Source: Kiritimatiellia bacterium | GTDB taxonomy: Bacteria > Verrucomicrobiota > Kiritimatiellia > CAIQIC01 > JAGNIJ01 | Direction: 5' to 3' | Length of the DNA: 64,000 bases | Assembly: GCA_018001225.1 (NCBI GenBank) | Contig: JAGNIJ010000001.1 | Location: forward strand, 62,001-126,000 | Shown here: in pieces, positions 17,872-27,123 of the stretch | How the letters are laid out: the number at the start of each line of letters is the position of its first letter | How positions within the stretch are numbered: position 1 is the stretch's first letter | Notes under the pieces: model-generated | What the model was told of the DNA's origin: nothing | The model's input: the letters and a program-made list of their open reading frames with translations, nothing else | The model's database searches: none | Program-made: the position numbers and the translations under genes

Positions 17872-19094
17872 AAATGAATAGGACCGCGGCTCCTTGTCGT
17901 TGCCGGATGTTCCTTCTGGCGCTTGGGCTGGCCGCCTTGGTGGCGGCGTCCGGCTGCATCATGCGCATGATGTACGCGGATTGGCCGAGCGAAGTGGCGA
18001 TGGAACCGGAGATCGTGCGCCTGGCTGGGCTGAATACCGAGCATGACGATTACAATGTCGGACTCCCGCCCCCGTCCATGGGCTTCGACGCCCTGCTGGT
18101 GTTCGCGAGCAATGCGCGTTCGCAGGGTCGGACGTTCGGTATCGAGACCGGGCGCCTGCGCGTCCGGCAGGATCCGTATTCGCCCTATGAAAAGAAGGAC
18201 ATGAGGCGCCCCGTGATCCAGGCTGAACGCGGCGGGCGGTTCGCTTTCATCCCGGAATCCCCGCACAACGTGCGGGGGCCCACGGGGTTGTTCAACGCCC
18301 CCAGGAGGCCGCGGCCCTATCCGCTGGTCTATTCCAATCTTCCTCCCGCGGAGGCCCGGCGAGGCACGAACGACCGGACGGCGAAAATCGTCGCCGATTT
18401 CGACAGCGGCGGCGCAGGGTATGTCATGGTGGCCGAACCGTTGTCCTGGAGCGAAGGCGGCCGGCCGGGGGACGGCGATGCCTGGATGTTCGATTTGGAC
18501 GAGGGCGGTCGCCGGGACCTGTATTTCGTCGGGAAGGATGGAAAGCCGCGGCCCTTCTTCGGGAACCTGCCGGAGGCGGACGACGCCTATGCGACGTATG
18601 ATTTCCGGCGGGACGAGTTGTACTTCAGCTCGAACCGGTCCGGCCGCTGGCAGCTTTACCGCGTGAAGAACCGGCCTCGCGTCCAGGACTTCAACCAGTG
18701 GCTGGGCGACGCCTCGCGGGCCGCCGACATCGAGCCGGCGCGGGAGTTCGAATCCGACGGGAACACGATGGCGCCGGTGGTGGACGGCGACTGGATGTTC
18801 TTCGCGTCCGACCGGAAGGGCGGGTATGGGCAATACGATATCTATGCCTCCAAGCGCGGCGCGAACGGCTGGGAGCGGCCGGTCAACCTCCAGAAGCTGA
18901 TGCCGCGCGGGGTATCGCTCAATACGAAGGCCAATGAGTTCCGGCCGTGCGCGTTGTCCCTTGGAATCGCGCTCGAAGGCAACGCGGGTCATCGTTTCGA
19001 CCAGCGGATCCTCGTGTTCTCGTCCGACCGCCCCGGCGGGCTGGGCGGCTATGACCTGTACCTGACCGCGTTACCCGAGAAGACGAAGGACTGA
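17868..19094 (+). CDS. PD40/WD40-like beta-propeller lipoprotein
   Basis: The start at 17868 overlaps the M48 stop; a GGAGGAGG site precedes it. The 408-residue product has a lipoprotein signal with lipobox AASGC (Cys30). The body contains TolB/PD40-type propeller blades, recognisable as DELYFSSNRSGRWQLYRV, GDWMFFASDRKGGYGQYDIYASK and RILVFSSDRPGGLGGYDLYLT. Such lipoproteins occur with OmpA-like or gliding and secretion machineries in Bacteroidetes and PVC bacteria. Coupling to the M48 protease suggests a joint periplasmic function. Confidence 0.8.
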   Translation: MKMNRTAAPCRCRMFLLALGLAALVAASGCIMRMMYADWPSEVAMEPEIVRLAGLNTEHDDYNVGLPPPSMGFDALLVFASNARSQGRTFGIETGRLRVRQDPYSPYEKKDMRRPVIQAERGGRFAFIPESPHNVRGPTGLFNAPRRPRPYPLVYSNLPPAEARRGTNDRTAKIVADFDSGGAGYVMVAEPLSWSEGGRPGDGDAWMFDLDEGGRRDLYFVGKDGKPRPFFGNLPEADDAYATYDFRRDELYFSSNRSGRWQLYRVKNRPRVQDFNQWLGDASRAADIEPAREFESDGNTMAPVVDGDWMFFASDRKGGYGQYDIYASKRGANGWERPVNLQKLMPRGVSLNTKANEFRPCALSLGIALEGNAGHRFDQRILVFSSDRPGGLGGYDLYLTALPEKTKD

Positions 19095-19170
19095 ACACGC
19101 CGACTTCCGCCGTCGGTAGTCTGTAGTTCCGCTGTTGCAGCTGGATGCGCGCCCGCCAGGGGAGGCAATC

Positions 19171-21447
19171 ATGACGGAGCTTAAAAAACAGTTCTGCGGA
19201 CAATGCGGAGCGCCCCGGGCGTCGACTGCGCGCTTCTGTACCCGTTGCGGCCAGGCCTTTTCCGCGACCGCGCCCGATGCGGGCCCCGCCATGGCGCCCA
19301 TGCCGGCCAAACCGCCGCCGCGGGAGATGTCCAGCCCGTGGCACACAGCGCCCGGGCCCGGCGCGCCTGCGCTCAAACTGGCGCGAGTCCCGGACCGCCC
19401 GAAGGCCGGTCCCGGCAAGCGAAAGGTCGGGTGCCTCGGCTGCCTGGGCAAGATGCTGCTTGTCCTGGCGCTGGCCGTCGGCGTCGTCGCGCTCGTGGTG
19501 TTCATCCGCGGCCGGCAGCCCAGCCGTAACATCGTGGTCGGCAAGCGGGTCTTCGTCACGAAAGAGAAGGTCGGCCCGGAGGGCGGCCGCGTCGCCGTGG
19601 AGGCCCCGGGCCATCCGCTGAACGGGTTCGCCATCGACGTGCCGAAGGACGCCTACCCGCGGGCGGTTTCGTTCGACATCGGCTACCAGCCGATCCGGGA
19701 GCACAACTTGGGCCCGGATTTCCATCCCGTGACGCCGCTCATCAGCGTACAGAATGGCGGCGGGTATGCGGAAGACCCGGTGACCGTGACCATCCCCGTC
19801 CCGGACGACCCGGACAAGTTTGCGATGGCGTTCTACTACGACCGCCGGTCGGGCCGGCTGGAGGGCCTGCCCCTGGCGGGCTCGGCCCCGGGAAGCATCA
19901 CCGTGGTCACGCGACACTTCAGCGACGTGGTGGTCAGCTCGATCGATATCCGCATTTTACAGGGAGAGGTGGATGTTGACACCGGATTCAAGCCGGGGTT
20001 CGACGATTGGCAATTCACCAACCATGGATCGCTTGCCGCTCCCGTGGGTCATTGCGCGGGGCAATCCATCAGCGCCATGTGGTACTTCTATGAAAAACGG
20101 CCGGGCGAGCGGTGCCTGTACGGGCGCTATGACAACAACGACCGCGGCTACGGGACCATCGACTTCTGGCAGGACGATTCCTGGGGATATCGCCTGGCGT
20201 CCGCCGTGCAACGGGACTGCAATTGGGACCGTCAGGCCGCTCAATTCATGCGAAAGCTGCAAGCGTATCAAGACCGATTGACGATGAACGCCTTCAGGTA
20301 CTCCATGCTGCTTACGCGCTCTCCCCAATACATTGCGCTGGCCTCCTCCACCGCTCCCAACCGGCATGCCGTCATTGCCTATCGAATCGCATCCGGCCGC
20401 CTGTACGTGGCGGACCCCAATTACCCGGGCATCGAGCGCTTCATCCGCTACGAGGACGGCCGGTTCCTTCCCTACAACTCGGGCGACAATGCGACGGCCA
20501 TCGCGGAAGGCAAGGAAATATCCTACGACCGGATAGGGTACTGCGCGGGCAGCGCGCTGGTGGACTGGCCCCAGGTGGCCCGGCGCTGGGGACAGATCCA
20601 GGGCGGTGTGGCCGGCGACGATTATTTCGACGACGCCTTTACCCTGAAGGTGCTGGAAGCCGAGGGCGATCCGCCGGAGGAGGAATGGGTGGAACTGGCC
20701 GACGGCTATGAAACCGACGAGGGCAAAACAGCGCGGCCCCGGCCCGACCTGCGGGGCAAGATCGCCGTGGCGCTCTTCACGCCCACACCCCAGCGGTGTC
20801 TGTCGGCCTACCGCGGGACCCGCCTGCTTGCGCGGCAGGTCGCGCCGGCCGGGAGTTTCGCCATCGTGGAGCTTGAATTGGAAAAGGGCGTGAACGACCT
20901 CGGTTTTCTGGTCGAGCAGGAGAAGACCCACCAGGGCGAGACGAAGTGGCGCTACGTGGATTTCCAGCGTGTGACCGTGAAGTACGAGGAGGTCGACCTG
21001 GCGGGCCGCTGGAAGGGGACGCTGGCGATCGAGGAATCCGAGAAACTCATGCGATTCCTCGAGGAGATCGCCGTGTGGCTGGTCAGAGGCATCACCGGCG
21101 AGGCCGACGAGCAGAAGATACGGCAGAATTTCCGCGACCAGAACAAGACCCCTCCCGAGCCGAAGGAATTCATCCTGCAACTGGAAGCGGTTCCCGGCCG
21201 GAAGGACGCCTACGATGTGTACTACTATGACACGAAGGAGGACGGGGACACCGTCGAAATCCGCGACCGCGCGACCTACAAGGATGGCGTTCTTTCGTTC
21301 AGGCTGAACCATCCCGACGGCGCCGATCTTGTCTTTGAGGGGCGCCTGAAGGACAACCAGACCCTGTACGGCACCTTCAGCGCCAACCTGTGGATTATCC
21401 TCAGGAACGCGATATCCGGCCGATGGGAAGTGGACCGGACAGATTGA
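19171..21447 (+). CDS. Zinc-ribbon / TM / papain-like fold protein
   Basis: I start at the ATG at 19171 because a GGGGAGG site precedes it and the product then opens with a zinc ribbon (Cys9, Cys12, Cys23, Cys26). A Pro/Ala linker and one membrane helix (about 92-112) follow, so the remaining 640 residues face the periplasm. That part opens with a ZU5/FIVAR-like beta domain (about 115-260). A putative cysteine-peptidase core follows, with Cys295 in PVGHCAGQSISAMWYFYE, His399 in NRHAVIAYRI and Asp415/Asn417 in YVADPNYPG. The protein ends in a lipocalin-like beta domain opening AGRWKGTLAI. The catalytic assignment is inferred from the order and spacing Cys...His...Asp/Asn. Confidence 0.65.
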   Translation: MTELKKQFCGQCGAPRASTARFCTRCGQAFSATAPDAGPAMAPMPAKPPPREMSSPWHTAPGPGAPALKLARVPDRPKAGPGKRKVGCLGCLGKMLLVLALAVGVVALVVFIRGRQPSRNIVVGKRVFVTKEKVGPEGGRVAVEAPGHPLNGFAIDVPKDAYPRAVSFDIGYQPIREHNLGPDFHPVTPLISVQNGGGYAEDPVTVTIPVPDDPDKFAMAFYYDRRSGRLEGLPLAGSAPGSITVVTRHFSDVVVSSIDIRILQGEVDVDTGFKPGFDDWQFTNHGSLAAPVGHCAGQSISAMWYFYEKRPGERCLYGRYDNNDRGYGTIDFWQDDSWGYRLASAVQRDCNWDRQAAQFMRKLQAYQDRLTMNAFRYSMLLTRSPQYIALASSTAPNRHAVIAYRIASGRLYVADPNYPGIERFIRYEDGRFLPYNSGDNATAIAEGKEISYDRIGYCAGSALVDWPQVARRWGQIQGGVAGDDYFDDAFTLKVLEAEGDPPEEEWVELADGYETDEGKTARPRPDLRGKIAVALFTPTPQRCLSAYRGTRLLARQVAPAGSFAIVELELEKGVNDLGFLVEQEKTHQGETKWRYVDFQRVTVKYEEVDLAGRWKGTLAIEESEKLMRFLEEIAVWLVRGITGEADEQKIRQNFRDQNKTPPEPKEFILQLEAVPGRKDAYDVYYYDTKEDGDTVEIRDRATYKDGVLSFRLNHPDGADLVFEGRLKDNQTLYGTFSANLWIILRNAISGRWEVDRTD

Positions 21448-21468
21448 ACAAGCACAAAGGAGGTTGCG

Positions 21469-21852
21469 ATGAGTCGATGGAAACTGCGTCTGCTCATGCT
21501 ATGCATCGCGCTCCCGATAGGCGCGCATGCCGGCAGCCTGTACGAGCTCCGCTGCGAAGACTGCGGCTACGAGGACCGGGTCAGCTTCGGCGGCGGCATG
21601 CTTCGCGGCCAGATCACCGGGTACTGCGCGACCTGCGAGAAATTCGTGCAGGTGGACTTCGAGCGGGAACGCGGCGGCCCGGAGCCGGAGGGCATGGCCT
21701 GGGACTCGATGACCGGGCGCCTGCTGCGGCTGTTCGCCTGTCCCGGCTGCAAGAAGCAGTTCGCGGAGATCCCGTCCCCCGAGGCCTTGGCCCGGTGCCC
21801 GCGGTGCGGAAGCGAGAAACTGGCGAAGGCGCTTCAGCTCCTGTTCGATTGA
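21469..21852 (+). CDS. Exported protein with two zinc-binding CxxC pairs
   Basis: The 127-residue protein has a signal peptide (MSRWKLRLLMLCIALPIGAHA) and then two cysteine pairs, LRCEDC...YCATC and FACPGC...RCPRC, each able to form a zinc ribbon. Exported zinc ribbons are uncommon because cysteines in the periplasm tend to form disulfides. It lies 21 bases after the zinc-ribbon/papain-like gene, with an AGGAGG site, and is probably in its operon. Two REP-like palindromes follow it. Confidence 0.7.
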   Translation: MSRWKLRLLMLCIALPIGAHAGSLYELRCEDCGYEDRVSFGGGMLRGQITGYCATCEKFVQVDFERERGGPEPEGMAWDSMTGRLLRLFACPGCKKQFAEIPSPEALARCPRCGSEKLAKALQLLFD

Positions 21853-21866
21853 ATCCCGGCCTCTCG

Positions 21867-22013
21867 GAACTCCGCCCTCCAGGCCTGTTGCTGGAGGGCG
21901 AGCGTCCCCGCGAGCCGTCATACCAGGTACGGGTGAGAGGCGGTACGAACGGCGTCGCAGAGCTCCGCCCTCCAGGCTTGTTGCTGGAGGGCGAGCGTCC
22001 CCGCGAGCCGTCA
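21867..22013. repeat. Tandem REP-like palindromes between convergent genes
   Basis: Two nearly identical 54-base units lie at 21867-21920 and 21960-22013. Each contains the hairpin CCCTCCAG...CTGGAGGG with an 8-base loop and a GAGCGTCCCCGCGAGCC tail. They fill the gap between the zinc-binding protein gene and the minus-strand gene ending at 22011, and the last three bases supply that gene's stop codon. They may act as a bidirectional terminator. The intervening stretch plus the start of unit two (21920-21975) recurs without change at 62117-62172. Confidence 0.75.
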
Positions 22014-22595
22014 CTGGCCCGACGACGATTTCTTCACCTGTGCGTGCGGCGCATGGGCGAGGACGTAGCGTTTCACCGCCTCGAAGTTCTCCTCTGTGCA
22101 GAACAGCGGCACCGGTCCGTACAGGCCGCGGGAGACATAGACCAGGCGCATGGACGGCAGGAGCTCGACCGACTTGACGTCCGGCCATGGGATGAACAGG
22201 TCGTCGCAGGCCCGCGCGCCCTTCCTCATGAGCAGGTGGTGCAACTGGCCCGTAACGGCGGCGGCCGTCGCGGCCGTGAACTGGCCCATGTTCCGCAGTT
22301 CCGATCCCGCATGGTAGTGCGCGCCCTCTTCCGTCACCGCGAAGAGCCCCTCCGGGCCGCCCTTCGGGCGATGCGTGAGCCACGCCGCCCACAGGTAGGA
22401 CAGGCCCAGGATCAGCAGGACAACGCCGTTGATGATCAACACCGCCGGCCAGGCGTTCAGGAAGATGAAGAAGCCCGTGATGGGCGTCGTGATAATGGCG
22501 TAGAGGGCGAAAACGTATCGCCAGTACATGGGATAGGTCGGCCGGAACTTGCCGAGCCAGACGATGCCCACCTGGTGCTCTTGGCGATCCGTCAT
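22011..22595 (-). CDS. Hypothetical two-TM membrane protein
   Basis: The start at 22595 (MTDRQEHQVGIVW) overlaps the stop of the upstream minus-strand gene (ATGA). The longer frame beyond it is a shadow. The 194-residue protein has two membrane helices (about 28-50 and 54-73), then a soluble PH-like portion with LFAVTEEGAHYHAG...LFIPWPDVKSVELLPSMRLVYV, reminiscent of bacterial PH or YcxB-like domains that follow two membrane helices. No enzyme motif is seen. It probably works with the exported protein encoded just upstream. Confidence 0.65.
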   Translation of the reverse strand: MTDRQEHQVGIVWLGKFRPTYPMYWRYVFALYAIITTPITGFFIFLNAWPAVLIINGVVLLILGLSYLWAAWLTHRPKGGPEGLFAVTEEGAHYHAGSELRNMGQFTAATAAAVTGQLHHLLMRKGARACDDLFIPWPDVKSVELLPSMRLVYVSRGLYGPVPLFCTEENFEAVKRYVLAHAPHAQVKKSSSGQ

Positions 22596-23350
22596 TTCGT
22601 CGGTGCGTTTTCCGCGTCCCCGGCGGCTTGCATCGCGACACCCCAGACCCAGCGCCACATCCCGACCGGCTTGCCGACGATCTTCGTCTTCGCGCCGATG
22701 CCCCAGTCCAGCAGTTCCATCTTCGCCTCCGGCGAATCCAGTTTCACCACGCAGAGCGGCGGCGCCTCGATGCTGACGGTAACCCTGGTCGGGTTTCCCT
22801 GCGCGTCGGTTGCGTCCACGGTGGCGGCCTTCAGCGAGCGGCCTTTCCACTCGATGGTCTTTTCCTTCGGCTCGCCGGAGAGGTTGTATTTGATGAACTG
22901 GCCCACGCCCTCCTGCTTTTTCTTAGGGTTCGGCTTCAGGTATTTTCCCGGCACCTCGAACGGCCGGTGGCCGGCAATCTGCACGTAGGCCTTCCGGGCC
23001 TCGCCCGGCCCCTCGCCGGTATCCGGCACCAGCAGGCGCGTCACCACGGCGGGCTGGTCGTTGGTGTACACCTCGATCTCCATCCAGTAGGCCTTCTTCC
23101 CCTTGCGCTGCTTCACCTCGTCGAGCACGGAGAAATACATCTTGTGCTCCTCGGCGCCCTCCCGGCCCGTCAGCTTGTACAAACCCCACGAGCCGGGGAC
23201 GAAGCGAAATTCCCGGCCCAGCATGGGGACCGGCTGCTGCCCCTGCATGGGATCCGGATCGGCGGCCAAGGCGCCCCGGGCGATTCCGGCCAGGAGCGCC
23301 GGGCCGATGAACCCGCGGACCCATTGGCGCCATCGTCGAATAGTATTCAT
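22592..23350 (-). CDS. Exported hypothetical protein
   Basis: The 252-residue product has a signal peptide (RGFIGPALLAGIARGALA) and a single all-beta-looking domain with no cysteine motif or known catalytic site. Strands such as GSWGLYKLTG, HKMYFSVLDEV and KAYWMEIEVYTND suggest a lipocalin or LolA-like fold, but I cannot assign a family. It is the first gene of a two-gene minus-strand operon whose second gene starts inside its stop codon. Confidence 0.6.
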   Translation of the reverse strand: MNTIRRWRQWVRGFIGPALLAGIARGALAADPDPMQGQQPVPMLGREFRFVPGSWGLYKLTGREGAEEHKMYFSVLDEVKQRKGKKAYWMEIEVYTNDQPAVVTRLLVPDTGEGPGEARKAYVQIAGHRPFEVPGKYLKPNPKKKQEGVGQFIKYNLSGEPKEKTIEWKGRSLKAATVDATDAQGNPTRVTVSIEAPPLCVVKLDSPEAKMELLDWGIGAKTKIVGKPVGMWRWVWGVAMQAAGDAENAPTK

Positions 23351-23410
23351 GTGCCCACGCTAGTCATCCGAGGGAGCGGAATCAATGAGAAAGGGCGGGC
23401 GGCTTCGTTC

Positions 23411-24265
23411 TCACGCCGGCCGCGGCGCGGGCTGCAGTTCGAGCAGGGCGATTTCCGGGAGGCAGTTGAACCGGACGGGCAGGCAGGCCCAGCCGATTCC
23501 CCGGGAGATGAAGACGCGGACGCCGCGCGGAGAGGTGCAGAGCCCGCTGGAATAGTTCTTGTTCCGCACCGGCAGGACGGGCGCGCCGAGAAACGGCAGG
23601 CGCACCTGCCCGCCGTGGGTGTGCCCGGAAAGCATCAGGTCCACCGGGCGCGAGAAGGCCGTGTCGGCGGTGTCCGGGTTGTGGGCGAGGACGATCCGGC
23701 ATTCGGAGTCCGGCACGCGGCGCAACAGGTCGTCCAGGTCCCGGTGATCCTCCCACAGATCGCCGGCGCCCGCCAGCCACAGCCGCTGCCCGTCCCGTTC
23801 GAGGGGCGCCGTTCTGTGCCGCAGATCCTGGCCCGTCCGGGTCAGCCAGTCCTGCGACCGCGCGCTGTCCGCCCAGTGGTCGTGGTTGCCGAGCACCGAG
23901 TAGACCCCGAGCGGGGCCGACAGCCGGGCCAGCTCGGGCCAGACGGCGTCGATTTGAGCCGCGGATCGCCTCTCGTGAACGTAGTCGCCCGTGCAGAGAA
24001 TCAGGTCGGCGCCGAGCGCGTTGGCGCGCCGGACGACGTCCCGGACCGCCGAAAGCGGAACGAGCGCGCCGAAGTGCAGATCGCTCAAGTGCGCGATCCG
24101 CAGGCCGGCGAAGGCGTCCGGCAGGCGCGGGACGACCAGCCGCCGCCGGCTGGTCACCACAAGATGGCGCTCGATGAACAGCGGGTAGCCGGCGGCCAGG
24201 CTGCCGGCCCCAACATAGCCCGCCAGTTTCAGAAAACGGCGGCGGCTGATCCCTCGCGCGGTCAT
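23411..24265 (-). CDS. Tat-exported metallophosphoesterase (YkuE/YaeI-like)
   Basis: The start at 24265 gives MTARGISRRRFLKLAGYVGAGSLAAG, a standard twin-arginine signal; a start 13 codons upstream is also possible. The calcineurin-type motifs are complete: HLSDLHFG (DxH), GDYVH (GDxx), GNHDHW (GNHD), LAHNPD and GHTHGGQVRLP (GHxH). Family members of this length (about 280 residues) with RR signals are membrane-associated phosphoesterases acting on lipid pyrophosphates or cyclic diesters; the exact substrate cannot be told. It is divergently transcribed from the amylase gene. Confidence 0.88.
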   Translation of the reverse strand: MTARGISRRRFLKLAGYVGAGSLAAGYPLFIERHLVVTSRRRLVVPRLPDAFAGLRIAHLSDLHFGALVPLSAVRDVVRRANALGADLILCTGDYVHERRSAAQIDAVWPELARLSAPLGVYSVLGNHDHWADSARSQDWLTRTGQDLRHRTAPLERDGQRLWLAGAGDLWEDHRDLDDLLRRVPDSECRIVLAHNPDTADTAFSRPVDLMLSGHTHGGQVRLPFLGAPVLPVRNKNYSSGLCTSPRGVRVFISRGIGWACLPVRFNCLPEIALLELQPAPRPA

Positions 24266-24357
24266 GTCCACCCTATGGACCCGCTCCCGGCTTTTTACAC
24301 TCAATCTTTTTTCCGGGCTGGCCGTCCGCCGGGGTGAAGGGGTAAAGTGCCGGCGAC

Positions 24358-27072
24358 ATGAAGCGCGCCGGTTTAGCGTTTTTTCTCTCGACGATGAGCC
24401 TGTTCTCCGCCGGGGCCTGGGAAATCCGGTACAGCCCGGTCCATCCGTCCATTGACCAGGAGATCCTGATCGAGATCCGCGGCGCGACGCAGGGCGCGAC
24501 GCTGCATTGGGGCGTGAACGCGGTGGGTATGATCTGGGAGCAGGCCATTCCCGAGTATCGCCCGCCGGGTTCGGTGCTGGAAGGGATCGCGACGCGCACG
24601 GAGATGGAGGGCCCGGACGAGCGCGGCGTGCTGCGGGTCCGGCTTGGGCCTTTCAACAACACGAACCAACTCATCCGCGCGCTCAACTTCGCGATCCAGT
24701 GGAAGGACGGGACCTGGTCGAACAAGGACGAGAAGAACTACAACATTCCCGTTTCCTTCGGTCGCATCGAGGCCAGTCCGGAGGAGCCCACGATCAACGA
24801 CCGCGTGGTCGTCCGCGTACGGCGCAGCCGCCCGGGCGGGCTGCTGCGCTGGGGCGTGAACGCGGAGAACCAGTTGTGGAGGCCGCCCCTGAAGGGCTAC
24901 GGGCCGGCCGGCACGTTCGCCACGCCGGACGGGCTGGCCGTCGATACGCCCCTCGGCCGGCCGGACAGCAACGGGGTGTCCTCCGTCGTGCTCGGGCCGT
25001 TCAACCGCGCGGAGCAGGTCGTGCGGACGCTGCACATGGCCGTGCACTGGGGCGACGACTGGGACACGGACGCGGGCCGCAACTACAACGTGGAGATTTC
25101 GCTCCGGACCGGCGAGGAGGCCCCCGCGGTCCGCCTGATCTCCCCGCAGGACGGGGAGGTCATCATCGACAATCCCCTGGTCCAGCTCCAGGCCGAGCGC
25201 GCGGACCGGGCGGAGATGTGGCTGAACGGACGCTCCATCGCGTCGGTCGGCGAGACGCCGTTCGAGCTCAAGATCCCCTTCCGCCAGCTCAAGTACGGCC
25301 GGCACCAGCTCACGGCCCGCGCGGAGCGCGAGGGGCTCGTGGGCATGGAGGAGATCTTCTTCTGGAAGCTGCCGCCGCACCGCGTGGAGAACCTGCCGCA
25401 GGGCACGCCGTGGGGGCCGACGGTGAACGCGGACGGCACGGCGACGTTCACCCTGCACGCGCCGGGCAAGCGGTTCGTCTCGCTGGTCGGCGATTTCAAC
25501 GGCTGGGACCCGTACGCGGACATGATGATCGCCTCGCCGGACGGCACGTGGTGGCTGACGCGGCCGCTCTCGAACGGGACGCACCGCTACCAGTTCTGCA
25601 TCGAGGGCCGCCGGTTCCTGGCCGACCCCTACGCGCGGGACGTGGAGTGGAAGGACGAGTCGGGGCGCGAGGGGCACGAGCCCTGGCACGCGCGCGCGGT
25701 GCTGGAGGTCGGGCGCGCGCCCTTCGCGTGGGCGGCCACGAACTACACGCGGCCTCCGCTGGACCAGCTGGTGATCTACGAGTTTCACATCGACGACCTG
25801 GCGCCGGGCGGCGGGTTCACCGGCGTGATCGCGAAGCTCGACTACATCCGCGGCATGGGCTTCAACGCGATCGGGCCGATGCCGTGGATGGAGTTCACGG
25901 TGGATCGCAGCTGGGGCTACAACCCGGCGTTCCACTTCGCGCCCGAGTCGGCCTACGGGACGCCCGACGACTTGAAGCGGCTGATCGACGAGGCGCACCG
26001 GCGGGGCATGGCCGTGATCATGGACGCGGTCTTCAACCACATGGACCGCAACTCCGCGCTATACCAGTTGTACGGCGCCGACTACGACGCGAGCCCCTAT
26101 TTCCGGATGTTCCGCGGCGAGAACTGGGGTTTCCCGGACCTGGACCAGTCGTCGCGCGCGTTCAAGCGCTACGTCGCGGACGCGATCGGCTACTGGCTGA
26201 CCGAGTACCGGGTGGACGGCATTCGCTTCGACGCGACGCGCTTCGTCGAGTGGGAGGGCTACAACGACTGGGGCGCGGGCTGGCTGGCGTGGGCGGGGCG
26301 CCAGGCGGACCCGGGCAGCTACATGATCGCCGAGCACATCCCCTCCGATCCCGACCTCGTGAACCGGACGGAAATGGACACGACCTGGCATGACGCCTTT
26401 CGCTGGGTGGTCCGCTACGCCGTGGAAGAGGCCCGGCTGAACCGCGCGGAGCTGGCGCGATTGCTGGACCCGGTCCAACTGGGATTCACCAACGCGGCGC
26501 AGCGGATCGCCTACACCGAGAGCCACGACGAGGAGCGCGTGATGCGGGACCTGCGGCGCCGGGGCTATTCGAAGGACGAGGCCGCGCGCCGCGCGGTGCT
26601 GGCGCTGGCCGTGACGCTGACGGCCCCCGGGCCCGCGATGGTCTACGCGGGGCAGGAGATCGGCGAGGACACGCCGAAGACCGTCGGCTCGAACCCGCTC
26701 AACTGGCAGCGCGCGGAAGGCTGGTTCGGCCGGCGCGTGCGGAGGCTGCGGGACGAGGCGCGGGCGCTCGTGACGCTTCGGACCACCCATCCGGCGCTGC
26801 GCTCCCCCGCGGTCAAGATGGAGACACAGGGACTCCCGGAGGATGTGGCCGTGTACACCCGCGGCGAGGGCGGGGCCGCCGTGGTGGTGGCCGCGAATTT
26901 CGGACGGAGGGATCGCCGTGTGACGGTGACGCTGCCGGGCGCCGGGCCGTGGCGGGATGTCCTGCTGCAGAGGCCCGTGGCCCCGTCCCGCGGCCAGCGG
27001 ATCACCGTCACGCTGGAGCCCGGGACCGTGGGCGTGTGGGCGACCGACCTGGTCCTGGCCGCGGCGCCGTGA
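24358..27072 (+). CDS. Secreted GH13 alpha-amylase-family protein
   Basis: The 904-residue enzyme has a signal peptide (MKRAGLAFFLSTMSLFSAGA), two tandem about-110-residue carbohydrate-binding-like domains each with a LHWGVN/LRWGVN motif, an Ig-like domain and a CBM48 (SLVGDFNGWDPY). The GH13 barrel follows. The conserved regions are present: VIMDAVFNH (Asp556, His561), GIRFDATRF with nucleophile Asp625, MIAEHI with acid/base Glu659, and ESHDEE with His723-Asp724. It should hydrolyse or rearrange alpha-glucans outside the cytoplasm. CBM48 plus this barrel resembles branching or debranching enzymes. A TAAAGT box ends 9 bases before the ATG with no ribosome site. Confidence 0.88.
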   Translation: MKRAGLAFFLSTMSLFSAGAWEIRYSPVHPSIDQEILIEIRGATQGATLHWGVNAVGMIWEQAIPEYRPPGSVLEGIATRTEMEGPDERGVLRVRLGPFNNTNQLIRALNFAIQWKDGTWSNKDEKNYNIPVSFGRIEASPEEPTINDRVVVRVRRSRPGGLLRWGVNAENQLWRPPLKGYGPAGTFATPDGLAVDTPLGRPDSNGVSSVVLGPFNRAEQVVRTLHMAVHWGDDWDTDAGRNYNVEISLRTGEEAPAVRLISPQDGEVIIDNPLVQLQAERADRAEMWLNGRSIASVGETPFELKIPFRQLKYGRHQLTARAEREGLVGMEEIFFWKLPPHRVENLPQGTPWGPTVNADGTATFTLHAPGKRFVSLVGDFNGWDPYADMMIASPDGTWWLTRPLSNGTHRYQFCIEGRRFLADPYARDVEWKDESGREGHEPWHARAVLEVGRAPFAWAATNYTRPPLDQLVIYEFHIDDLAPGGGFTGVIAKLDYIRGMGFNAIGPMPWMEFTVDRSWGYNPAFHFAPESAYGTPDDLKRLIDEAHRRGMAVIMDAVFNHMDRNSALYQLYGADYDASPYFRMFRGENWGFPDLDQSSRAFKRYVADAIGYWLTEYRVDGIRFDATRFVEWEGYNDWGAGWLAWAGRQADPGSYMIAEHIPSDPDLVNRTEMDTTWHDAFRWVVRYAVEEARLNRAELARLLDPVQLGFTNAAQRIAYTESHDEERVMRDLRRRGYSKDEAARRAVLALAVTLTAPGPAMVYAGQEIGEDTPKTVGSNPLNWQRAEGWFGRRVRRLRDEARALVTLRTTHPALRSPAVKMETQGLPEDVAVYTRGEGGAAVVVAANFGRRDRRVTVTLPGAGPWRDVLLQRPVAPSRGQRITVTLEPGTVGVWATDLVLAAAP

Positions 27073-27123
27073 AGGCCCCGGCGCTTGACCTTTGAGGTGT
27101 CCGGGCGTACGTAAGGCTGGTTC

